Shown here: piece by piece, positions 1 to 9,335 of the stretch
How positions within the stretch are numbered: the stretch's first letter is position 1
How the letters are laid out: every line of letters starts with the position of its first letter
Assembly (NCBI GenBank): GCA_023974075.1
Contig: CM043808.1
Coordinates: forward strand, 20,730,136 to 20,794,135
Origin: Chaenocephalus aceratus
Taxonomy: Eukaryota > Chordata > Actinopteri > Perciformes > Channichthyidae
Reading direction: 5' to 3'
Length of the DNA: 64,000 nt
Translations under genes and position numbers: made by a program
The notes under the pieces: model-generated
What the model was told of the DNA's origin: nothing
Seen by the model: the letters and a program-made list of their open reading frames with translations, nothing else
The model's database searches: none

Positions 1-505
1 CGAGGGTCAGAGAGAGAGAGACCGGAACGTCTACTCACTGCGAGGGTCAGAGAGAGAGACCGGAGCGTCTGCTCACTGCGAGGGTCAGAGAGAGAGAGAG
101 ACCGGAACGTCTACTCGCTGCGAGGGTCAGAGAGAGAGACCGGAGCGTCTGCTCGCTGCGAGGGTCAGAGAGGGAGAGACCGGAGCGTCTGCTCGCTGCG
201 AGGGTCAGAGAGAGAGAGACCGCAGCGTCTGCTCACTGCGAGGGTCAGAGAGAGAGAGAGACCGGAGCGTCTGCTCACTGCGAGGGTCAGAGAGAGAGAG
301 AGAGACCGGAGCGTCTGCTCACTGCGAGGGTCGAGAGAGAGAGACCGGAGCGTTTGCTCACTGCGAGGGTCAGAGAGAGAGAGACCGGGGCGTCTGCTCA
401 CTGCGAGGGTCGGAGAGAGAGAGACCGGAGCATCTGCTCGCTACGAGGGTCAGAGAGAGAGAGACCGGAACGTCTACTCACTGCGAGGGTCAGAGAGAGA
501 AAGAC
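1..505. repeat. GA-rich minisatellite, ~36-46 bp unit
   Basis: About a dozen tandem units are visible. Each has a constant part (GCGAGGGTC, then ACCGGAGCGTCTGCTCACT) and an internal (AG)n stretch whose length differs between units. Point variants recur (GGAGCG/GGAACG, CTGCTC/CTACTC, CTCACT/CTCGCT). The array starts at the window edge, so its true length is unknown. The apparent reading frame on the minus strand across 165-401 simply translates the repeat and is not a gene. Confidence 0.95.
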
Positions 506-686
506 TCTATGGAGGCCCTGATCTCCACCTTGTCCGAACTGTCGGTGCCACCTTATCGCAGATTTGTTGAGGCGTCTGGTCTGTTAAATGCTGTGAGAAG
601 TGCAGATTTCTGCGTGAGTCTGATTATTTTCCATCAGTTACTCAGCATGGTGCATGTCCCACACGAGGCACTTCAAGGGAAAGAGA
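506..686 (+). other. Short unplaced coding-like fragment between minisatellite and inverted-repeat element
   Basis: An open frame starts with ATG at 509 and runs into the inverted-repeat element. The first ~60 residues look protein-like (VPPYRRFVEASGLL, then VHVPHEALQGKEM). They vaguely recall the middle of a hAT/ZMYM-type transposase, but I cannot identify them. Beyond 687 the frame runs through the element's terminal repeat and is not meaningful. It is probably a fragment of an older transposon cut off by the neighbouring rearrangement. Confidence 0.3.
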
Positions 687-1511
687 TGATCTCACCAGAA
701 TGCGTGACTCCACCACGACTCTTTAACACCGCATTGCGTGGTGGACTCACGAACTTTGTTACATTTACGTGTCTGCACCACGCAAATAACCCCAATATAA
801 AGTGAATGAGGCTCTTTTGTCGTGGTGCACACACGCATTTCTACAACGTCCTGCAGTGAGCTTTTATTCTATTAAACGTTTTTAAAATCTACTTTATAGC
901 TTGTAGTAACTCGTGGGAGGCTTCTTTTATTTTATTTGTATTCATAATAATTTTTATTTTTCGTCAGAATGTATTATGGTGCATTAGTTACGAATTTTTG
1001 TTCTCAAAAAACACTGCATTGTGTGTAATACAACTGTGATTTTTATTAAATTAGTTAGTTTTTAAGGAAGGCCAGAGCTTCAGCTGTGTCAAATAGATTG
1101 TTCCCTTTAGTTAACGTTTTTTAAAAGAACATTATATTCCGATTTGATCCTGTCCCCTTTATTGTATTACGGAGAGCAATGTGAGCATCCATTCCCATTG
1201 GATAACGGAGGATTTTACACCCGGAAGTAAGTATTCTCTTTACTGTCGATTGATTTTACAGTGCTATCTGCACTACTCATCAACTCAAAAACACCAGATT
1301 ATCCTTGTTGATTACACAACATTGATTGGTTTAAATTGTGTACAATGCTTTTGTAATTTTCCCCTTCGATTCGGAGAAACAAATATGTGTTCAGTTTAGG
1401 ATGGCCGAAGACACTACACTACCCAGAATCCTCAGCTATCATTTGGGACAACACCATGTGCTTTGCTTGACAAACCCCGTGATTTGTCCTCAAGCTCTGT
1501 GATTGGATGTT
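687..1511 (+). repeat. Left inverted arm of the long-TIR element
   Basis: It pairs with 3617-4402. Pairing is continuous to about 1440 and patchy to 1511, where CCTCAAGCTCTGTGATTGG is still shared. Hairpin-capable motifs lie at 702-717 with 737-751 and at 768-782 with 821-835. Confidence 0.85.
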
Positions 1512-1639
1512 GGAGTGGCAGTGCGCGAAGTTTACGCTGAGCGACAAACAGCATTTTGAAATGGAATGAAACCCATCGAGCACACTATTCAAAACAGGAC
1601 TCGAACGTCTCCTACCCCCCCCCCCCCTTAGGTCACAGG

Positions 1640-1892
1640 CTCCTCCAACAGTGCAACACAATAAAACAGATAAACAGAAAAAATAGTGCAAGTCAATACA
1701 AAAAGTAAAATAGTAAAAAGTGAAATAGTGCAATAAGAGTCTATACAAGTGATTGGAATATGATATATTAGACAAATCATTTCTAAGTAGCAGCCAGATT
1801 AATGCTATGGATGTTATTTCAAAGTTCAGGTGTTTAATAGTCTTATGGCCTGTGGGATGAAACTGTCCCTGAGTCTGGTGGTTTTAGTCCGG
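1640..1892 (-). mobile_element. LINE 3' end fragment A
   Basis: On the minus strand 1825-1893 reads through a typical end of a fish non-LTR reverse transcriptase (LRDSFIPQAIRLLNT then stop), followed by an AT-rich 3' UTR down to about 1640. Its upstream part is replaced abruptly at 1893 by the pentanucleotide tail of a second LINE, so the two fragments are nested. The exact clade is not certain. Confidence 0.6.
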
Positions 1893-2815
1893 ATGTAAGA
1901 TAAGATAAGATAAGATGGTACTTTATTGATCCCAATTTGGGAAATTGTTTTTGTTGCAGCAGCATAAAAGACAAGGCATTTTACAATAAAACAAAACTAC
2001 AAATAAACAAGAATAGAAAAAAAAGAAAATATACGTGTTGAAATAGAAAATATACATGTAGATATTATATATGCAAATATACATATTCAAAAATATATGA
2101 CAATGGAATATGGAATATCAAATATTGAACAGATTATATATGTGTAAAATGTACAGCAAGGTTGTATTACAAGAGCAACTATGGAGCAGAGAGTTCTCTT
2201 CCAGCCAGAGGTGATTTATTGTACAGAGTTATTGCAGTGGGCAGGAATGTGTTCCTGTATCGGTCCTTGTGACAGCGGAGCTGCAGCAGTCTGTTGGAGA
2301 AGGAGCTCTGTTGTCTGTCCAGCTGCAGGTGGAGAGGATGGGTGGGGTTATCCATCATGGACAACAGCCTGTTCAGTGTCCTCATCTCCACCACAGCTTC
2401 AAAGGGGTCCAGCTTGATGCCGATGACAGACCCAGCTTTCCTGATCAGTTTATTGATCCTGCTGGTGTCACCGGCTCTGATGCCCCCCCCCCCCCCAGCA
2501 GACCGCAGCAAAGAAGAGTGCACTGGCCACAACAGACTAGAAGATCTCCAGAATCATGCTGCACACGTGGAAGGATCTCAGCTTCCTCAGAAAATAGAGT
2601 CTGCGCATCCCCTTCTTGTACAGCGTCAGTGTTGATATTCCAGTTCAGCCCATGTGCACTCCCAGGTACTTGTAGTCCTCCACAACAGCCACATCCTCTC
2701 CTAGAATGCGGCTGTTGTGCCAGATGGCAGCAGACAGAACAGTTTGTGGCTGGGGTGATGGGGGTCTATTATAATCCTGAGGGCTTTCTTTAAGGTTAAC
2801 CAGGTATTTTTACTC
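1893..2815 (-). mobile_element. LINE fragment B, reverse-transcriptase C-terminal region and tail
   Basis: The minus-strand translation contains a run found in many fish non-LTR reverse transcriptases (KAGSVIGIKLDPFE, then DRYRNTFLPTAITLYN). The 3' UTR follows, and an (ATCTT)n tail seen as (AAGAT)n at 1893-1914. The frame is broken, with a poly-C run near 2487. The TTTATTGATCCCAATTTGGG segment near the tail recurs at about 9150-9210, so the family has at least two copies here. The 5' part is missing. Confidence 0.7.
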
Positions 2816-2920
2816 CACTACATTTATTTTAGTTACTTTACAGATTCTGATTAATGATGTGAAATATAATATAACCTGATGTACTTATATGATTCTGTTT
2901 TCTTCAAGCTTGTATTTTGT

Positions 2921-2993
2921 TGGTCGAACGCACTTATTGTAAGTCGCTTTGGATAAAAGCGTCAGCTAAATGCAATGTAATGTAATGTAATGA
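2921..2993 (+). mobile_element. UnaL2/UnaSINE-type 3' tail
   Basis: GTCGCTTTGGATAAAAGCGT followed by CAGCTAAATGCAATG and (TAATG)n is the stem-loop tail shared by UnaL2 LINEs and their SINEs in many fish. Only the tail is clear. The upstream part is too short to tell LINE from SINE. Confidence 0.65.
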
Positions 2994-3616
2994 TTGTTGG
3001 TGCTTGAGAAGACTAAATATTTATCTGCAGATCCCTAAGTATATACATTACTCGTTATTCTCTACAAATAGTTAATTAAAAACTGTATATAATTGCTATT
3101 TTGGACATCCCTTTTCAAGATTTCAATATGACTCTAAACGTGTAATAACGTGCTTTAACCAGTAGGAGGTATGGGTTAAAAACATAGGTTAAAAAGCTGT
3201 CAAGTTTACAGTGTTAACAAAATAAAATATACTGCTGTTTCTGGTTTAGTTTACGACGGATATATTCTGTTATTGTTTTGATATTTGTAACACAAAAGCG
3301 ATGGAAAAATCCCACAGCAACACAGAAAAGATGGTCTTAACATGACCCAGCGGTCGAGTAGTTAATAAAAAACAAAACAAATCAAAACAAATTATTACTA
3401 CTAACTTTATTGTGAAATTAAAACAGAACGGTAAAAGAATAGTTTCCGGTCTATTTTGAGGCCAGATCTCTGTAGATAAATAAAGAACTACGACAGATGT
3501 GTAATATTTACAATGCATTCATGTGATGACTTTCAAAGAGTAAAGCAAGCATTGCTGAATAAAGTATGATTTATCTTTTACGAAACGTTTTTTTCATATG
3601 GAATGCAGTTGGAGGT

Positions 3617-4402
3617 CAACCAATCACAGAGCTTGAGGCAACGCGGAGCAATAGCTGAGGATTCTGGGTGGTGTAGTGTCTTCGGCCATCCTAAACTGAA
3701 CAAATATTTGTTTCTCCGAATCAAAGGTGAAAATTACAAAAGCATTGCACACAACTTAAACCAATCAATGTTGTGTAATCAACAAGGATAATCTGGTGTT
3801 TTTGAGTTGATGAGTAGTGCAGATATCACTGTAAAATCAATCGACAGTAAGGAGAATACTTACTTCCGGGGTAAAATCCTCCGTTATCCAATGGGAATGG
3901 ATGCTCACATTGCTCTCCGTAATACAATAAAGGGGACATGATCAAATCGGAATATAATGTTCTTTTAAAAAACGTTAACTAAAGGGAACAATCTATTTGA
4001 CACAGCTGAAGCTCTGGCCTTCCTTAAAAACTAACTAATTTAATAAAAATCACAGTTGTATTACACACAATGCAGTGTTTTTTGAGAACAAAAATTCGTA
4101 ACTAATGCACCATAATACATTCTGACGAAAAATAAAAATTATTATGAATACAAATAAAATAAAAGAAGCCTCCCGCGAGTTACTACAAGCTATAAAGTAG
4201 ATTTAAAAAACGTTTTTTAGAATAAAAGCTCACTGCAGGACATTGTAGAAATGCGTGTGTGCACCACAACAAAAGAGCCTCATTTACTTTACATTGGGGT
4301 TGTTTGCGTGGTGCCGACACGTAAATGTAACAAAGTTCGTGAGTCCACCACGCAATGCGGTGTTAAGGAGTCGTGGTGGAGTCACGCATTCTGGTGAGAT
4401 CA
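3617..4402 (-). repeat. Right inverted arm of the long-TIR element
   Basis: This is the reverse complement of 687-1511 with scattered single-base differences. It ends at GGTGAGATCA, directly before the Ty3/gypsy integrase-coding sequence. Confidence 0.85.
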
Positions 4403-4409
4403 GGTTGAC

Positions 4410-6006
4410 TGAAAGAGTTGCATGATGAGATGGGCCATCAAGGCATTGATCGTACAACATCACTGATTAGAGACAGATTATTTTGGCCATACATGCAAAA
4501 AGAAATTGAACACTATGTAGCGAGGACTTGTACTTGCCTTAAGCAAAAAACACCATGCAAAGAATCACGTGTACCTCTCACACCTCTCACATTGTCACTA
4601 CTCAACCCTTTGAACTGGTGTCAATAGACTTTCTTCATTTGGACAAATGCAGCGACGGCTATGAGTACATACTGGTAATCGTTGACCATTTCACTCGTTT
4701 CGCCCAGGCTTACGCCACCACTCCCAAGTCTGGCAAAACTGTTGCTGATCGCATATTTAATGATTATGCTCTCAAGTTTGGTCTACCAACACGTATACAT
4801 CACGACCAAGGCGGCGAATTTGAGAACCAACTTTTTGCCCAGCTGAAAAATAACTGTGGTGTACTTGGGTCGCGAACAACACCATATCATCCTCAAGGAA
4901 ATGGGCAAGTTGAGCGTTTCAATCGAACACTGCTACAGATGTTAAAGACACTTACTGATAAACAGAAGACAAACTGGAAGGAATCGTTAAACAAGCTGAT
5001 CTATGCATACAACTGCACACATTGTGAGGTAACAGGCTTCTCCCCTTTTTACCATCTGTTTGGAAGATCCCCAAGGTTACCCATTGACCTACTGTTTGGT
5101 CTAACATCTGAAACAGGAACAACAGACCATCGAACATACATGGAGAAATGGAAAAGGGAGATGCAAGACGCGTATGAAATAGTGCAGGAGAATGCAAAGA
5201 AGTCAAGAGAAAGCAGTAAAAGACATTATGATGGAAAAGTGAGAAGCTCCATGCTGTACCCCGGTGATCGTGTCCTTGTTCGAAACCTGACACCGAGAGG
5301 AGGCACTGGAAAGCTTCGTAACCATTGGGAAGAGAACATCCACTATGTAATCCGCCAGGTCGGAGAAGACATTCCAGTTTATGAAATCAGACCTGAGCAG
5401 GGAAGAGGAAGATCGAGAATAATGCATCGCAATCTGTTGCTACCTTGTGATCAATTCAGCCAAAGACAAAAGAATGAAAGAAGGATGACAGAGACAGCTG
5501 CTGAAGACACAGCTCGGGAACAGGAAGATGACGAAGAGGAGTTTGAGTACTACTACAAGCCAGTACATTCTCAAAGGCCCTTTATTGATGTAACCATGGA
5601 GCAGTCTAACACACAAGATGGTGCTGAACAGAACACACCAGTGTTGATTAAAGATGAGCCTGTGGTTAAAGAGATGCCTATAACAAACGCACAAGAAGAT
5701 GTGCTGCCAGAGGAAAATTGTGAGTGTGGAGATGTTCAACCTGTTGAGGAAGCACAGAATGAGAACGCAACATCCCCATACTCAGATTCAGGTGGAGATG
5801 AAAGGGAGCAAAGAGATGATCTACCAAGGAGGGAAAGGCGAGCCCCTAGATTCTTCACTTATGATCAACTTGGGACTCCAACATGCTATAACGCAGCACA
5901 TGCTAATGGAATGCTTTGCCAGTATCAACCAAGTTTATTTAGGGAAGGTCAACTAGTGACAATGTGGACAAATCCATTTCAAGTTGCCCAATATGTGCAG
6001 GGATAG
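4410..6006 (+). pseudogene. Ty3/gypsy integrase (3' part of pol), frameshifted
   Basis: Integrase inserts retrotransposon cDNA into the genome. The frame from 4410 gives the zinc-binding segment (LHDEMGHQG at its start, CTCLKQK at its end), then shifts frame near 4580. The longer frame (4555-6006, 483 codons) carries the catalytic core: SIDF with Asp25, HHDQGGEFE with Asp84 and GQVERFNRTL with Glu120. This is a D-D35-E spacing, counted from the frame's first Met. A C-terminal module around LYPGDRVLVRNL follows, then an acidic, Glu-rich tail of roughly 170 residues. No gag, protease or reverse transcriptase lies upstream, where the inverted-repeat element abuts. A polypurine tract and LTR-like sequence downstream support a retrotransposon remnant rather than a domesticated GIN-type gene. 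Confidence 0.88.
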
Positions 6007-6211
6007 GCATAAAACAGACATGGACAGTGTATTATAGAGAATGGTATAGGACTGAGACCGTTTGACACAAACAGAAACAGTAGTTCAGTAGATTTATTGT
6101 GTTCATGCCAAAATGAATCGCTTTATTGACACACCTCAAGACCAAATTGAACATTTCAGGTTTAAAACCTTTAGTTGATCGATTTTGAGATGTCGGGACG
6201 ACATCAAATTT

Positions 6212-6221
6212 AGCAGGGGAG
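6212..6221 (+). other. Polypurine tract of the Ty3/gypsy element
   Basis: AGCAGGGGAG lies immediately before the TGTGTAATAG start of the LTR, where plus-strand priming occurs in Ty3/gypsy elements. Confidence 0.6.
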
Positions 6222-6999
6222 TGTGTAATAGATTGTTTTTTAACATTGACAGTATTTTTAACTGTTACCTTTGACCTTTGTTAATAGTTTAATTGTAGGA
6301 TGTTTGGAAAGGATGAGAAGGTATTCTGTCTGCGCTTGTTTGTGTTTGTTTTGGAGACGTGTGATCTGTTAAACTGTGATCGACTAGATGGCCTTGATCT
6401 GGGAGACGGAGATCGATTGCTCTTCTCTCCGCCCACATATCTGGGGGGTTTCGCGGTACTTTCCTCACTCGAGATGAAACCTAACTTTGACTCTTGTCAA
6501 AATTCTTCCCTTTTATCAGGTATGTAGATAGTACAAAACCATAACAAATTGGGCCAAACTATAACATAACATGTGTAAGGAGTGTTTTAAAGTAGTTGTG
6601 TGAAATATTGAGTGTGTTATTATTACGTTTTATCAGCTTGGGCTGATGTGTGTGATAGCCGAGAATGTGTAATAACGTCTACATGTTTACATGAACAAAC
6701 ACTGCGTAGCGCGCATTTGCCGCCATCTTGTGTATTGTGTATGCACAAAGTTATATGTAATATGTTGTCTTTATATTTTAGTTAAATAATTCTGTGAGGG
6801 TTCTGCTATGTTGTCAATTATCTTATCAATGATATTGTCGTAATTAAGGAGTCTCATGATTGAAATACAGTGTTAATAGCCAAGTTGTATGTGCTATTGA
6901 AAGGTGTTGCATTTGTTGACTGACTCGAGTAAAGTACCGGAGAATGAAACCTAACTTTGACTCTTGTCAAAATGATTCCCTTTTATCAGGGGCGTAACA
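6222..6999 (+). mobile_element. 3' LTR of the Ty3/gypsy element (~778 bp)
   Basis: It starts TGTGTAATAG after the polypurine tract and ends GGGGCGTAACA, giving TG...CA ends. No 5' LTR is in the window, so boundaries are inferred from the ends alone. A segment of about 50 bp (ACCTAACTTTGACTCTTGTC and following bases to TTTTATCAGG) occurs twice inside it, at about 6475-6522 and 6946-6991. The second copy forms the LTR end. Confidence 0.55.
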
Positions 7000-7096
7000 C
7001 CAGCGCATCCAGGGAAGATGCGAGACAGTTGTTGTTGTTGTAGTGACTCACCAGTTCAGCAGGGGTTGAGGAGGAGGATGGGGGTGGACTGGGCAT

Positions 7097-7263
7097 GGAG
7101 GTAACAGTGGCGAACCGTGGCCATCACAACTGGACCTTCTGTAGACACATTTTATTACATTTTATTTATATAATTAAATCGATTTTTTGTTTGTTTTATC
7201 TGAGTGTTCCAGGGTATTCTCTGAATACCTTGAAGGCCCTGACGGTTCGCCACTGGGAGGTAA
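7097..7263. mobile_element. hAT-type MITE (151 bp) with 8-bp TSD
   Basis: The element spans 7105-7255. Its terminal inverted repeats are perfect over 14 bp (CAGTGGCGAACCGT at the left, ACGGTTCGCCACTG at the right). It is flanked by an exact 8-bp direct repeat GGAGGTAA (7097-7104 and 7256-7263), the target-duplication length of hAT elements. It is too short to encode a transposase. Confidence 0.93.
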
Positions 7264-9124
7264 TAAGGGAGTTAAGGTCTCTGGGGTCAATGCGTTTGAT
7301 GTTTCTGAAGGTGATGGTCCGCAGTTAGGACCATCACCAACCACAATTAGGATGATTTCATTTAATCATATTTGACTTCAAGTATATTTCACTTCATTTA
7401 GACAGTCATTTATAGGGTTCCAAGCTTTGAAGCAGTGATTAGTATTTTGTTGCTGAATGGGGAAACCCGGTAAACAGTTTAATAGTCCAAATAGTGAGAG
7501 GCGGCATAATTCTCTAATTACATTGCCAGGCTGCAAAATGGCTAACACACACAAAAACAAACATCATTCCTCTAGTCATTATAATTATGCAAATGAAAAG
7601 GAAATCATGCCACTGTGATTGGCCTACAAAGTGGGTGGAAATAGCTATAAGTTAATATGTCCGCTATGGTTTGATGTTCAGTCTGAGGGATTATTGTCAT
7701 TCAGTCAGTAATGGAGGACAGCAGCAGAGTGTTTCCATACATCATCTGTAACCTAATGCAAACAGCCATATCCAGGTTCTCTTTCCATCTTCCTCTGTAC
7801 AGGAAGGAGACTCTTTTGGCACGGCAAATTACGATGCATTGTTGCCATGGTTACCATGATCACAAGAGGAAGATTGCTAACCCTGGAAGGATATTGCATA
7901 ACTCATATGTTCTTATGCTCTATTATGAGATTATTGTAAATCTACTAGTCAATATTCTGCCTGTGTGTTAAAGGACTTTCTTGTTGTTGCTAATTGTCTG
8001 ATTCAAATCTATTTTCAAGAGGGCACATTGTGGTGGCGGCTTCTTGTTTTTCAATTACGACACACTAAACATAACTTAAATAAACTGCTCAAAATTCCTG
8101 GCCTGCATTATGTTGCTTACCACCATCGGCAAAGAGAAGCTCACACACAGATCCCAGAGAAATACAGTAATTTATGTAACCCTGCCAACACATAAAGTAA
8201 AGTAACATAACAACAGTTACATGAATTGCAACAGACTCTAAGATCTACGTGACTTAGTTACACAAGTGACAAGTAAGAATAACATTAAAGAGTGATTTAT
8301 TAATTGAATGACATTTAATGTATACAGCAGAGATCTGTTCTGAGAAATGTTAAGAGTATTAGCCTGAAATCCAAATACCAACACCAGAATCAGAAATAAC
8401 AATGCTGTTCATAAATTGAGTTTATTCATTACGTTGTCTAAAGCCTGATGCATTGTGAAAAAGAATATAATCCACTGTGATGTAAGTAACCACATTACAG
8501 GTCCACATTCACAGAGCTATGAAAGACTCATATAGAAAAACCACACTGAGGAGTAAGGTAATATAAAACTCTCTCAGCTTATTGATGCCTGTCATGATGT
8601 GTTACATCCCCTACACACCATGGTTACATTCCTGTTTGGCAAAGGTGAGACAGTGGAAGAAATATTAAGCAAAGTAACTATAATGGCTTCCAAAACAGGA
8701 CATGTGTCAGATCATTTTCAATTCCTACACATTCTCTATTCCCCAAGCCCCTTCATTTCCATTGTCCATCCGTCCACATGATGCCCTCTTCTTTCCGCCT
8801 CACATGACTGCCCCCCCATCTGCACACCTGTTCCCACTTCCCTCATCAGCACTGCAGTTCCTCCGCCTCCTCCCCCCCACCTGCTGCTCATCTGTTTTGA
8901 ATAATCCTCGTCAGCAGTGCAGTGTTAAACTGGCCTATTTCCAGCCGATTCATCAAAGCTGCAATGTGCATTTGTGCTTTAGAGCTTCTTTTACCTTCCC
9001 CTCGGACGCCAAGCTTATATTTTTATCAATTAATCATTAGAAGGCATTTTCTTTAACAGGTTTTCATCTGGTGAAGATGGTGTGAGAGCATGCTTGGGGT
9101 TTTAAAGTAGGGAACAGTGTATGA
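7264..9124. other. No gene recognised
   Basis: This is AT-rich intergenic sequence. The open frames are short and show no family signature. It contains a perfect 11-bp hairpin at 7310-7338 and pyrimidine-rich sequence around 8740-8890. Nothing else is supportable. Confidence 0.6.
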
Positions 9125-9335
9125 AATAAGATGTAAGATAATTATGTACATTATTTTTTTATCACAATTTGGGAAATGTTTGTGTTGCAGTAGCATAAAA
9201 GACAAGGCATTGCACATAAGAGAAATTAAAAGACTAGAAATGAACAATTCTAAAATGTAAATGTCTCAAAATAGAAATAAAACAATGTTAAAAAAGTATA
9301 GAATATACATGTTGAAATGCCAATTTACAGTAAAC
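9125..9335 (-). mobile_element. LINE 3' UTR fragment related to fragment B
   Basis: CAATTTGGGAAATG, GTGTTGCAGTAGCATAAAAG and ACAAGGCATT match the 3' UTR of the LINE at 1915-2010 in the same order and orientation. The degraded AAGAT-like repeats at about 9126-9140 correspond to the tail. No coding part remains. Confidence 0.6.

Larger units (their letters stand above)
687..4402. mobile_element. Element with ~800-bp inverted terminal arms, no transposase
   Basis: The segment 687-~1511 recurs in inverted orientation at ~3617-4402. Both outer ends read TGATCTCACCAGAATGCG when viewed inward. The arms match over about 800 bp with scattered substitutions and small indels, for example at the TGTC/TGTG sites and the run before AACG. 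The interior (1512-3616) holds LINE fragments and AT-rich sequence but no transposase. Within the first ~150 bp of each arm, two short imperfect palindromes built on CCACCACG/CGTGGTGG and GCACCACG/CGTGGTGC could fold into hairpins. I find no convincing target-site duplication: AAAGAGA lies left and GGTTGAC right. It could be a foldback or long-TIR DNA transposon, or an old inverted duplication. Confidence 0.7.

Noticed and set aside
165..401. Repeat-encoded protein on the minus strand
   Set aside because: The frame exists only because the minisatellite unit lacks stops. There is no start context or conserved domain.
1..505. Possible CRISPR-like array
   Set aside because: Units are contiguous and vary within the repeat itself. 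There are no unique spacers, no cas genes, and the genome is eukaryotic.
687..4402. Assembly foldback artefact
   Set aside because: The arms differ by many substitutions and indels, which an artefactual duplication would not show.
4410..6006. Domesticated GIN-type integrase gene
   Set aside because: The zinc-binding part is frameshifted and a polypurine tract plus LTR-like sequence follow, so a retrotransposon remnant is simpler.
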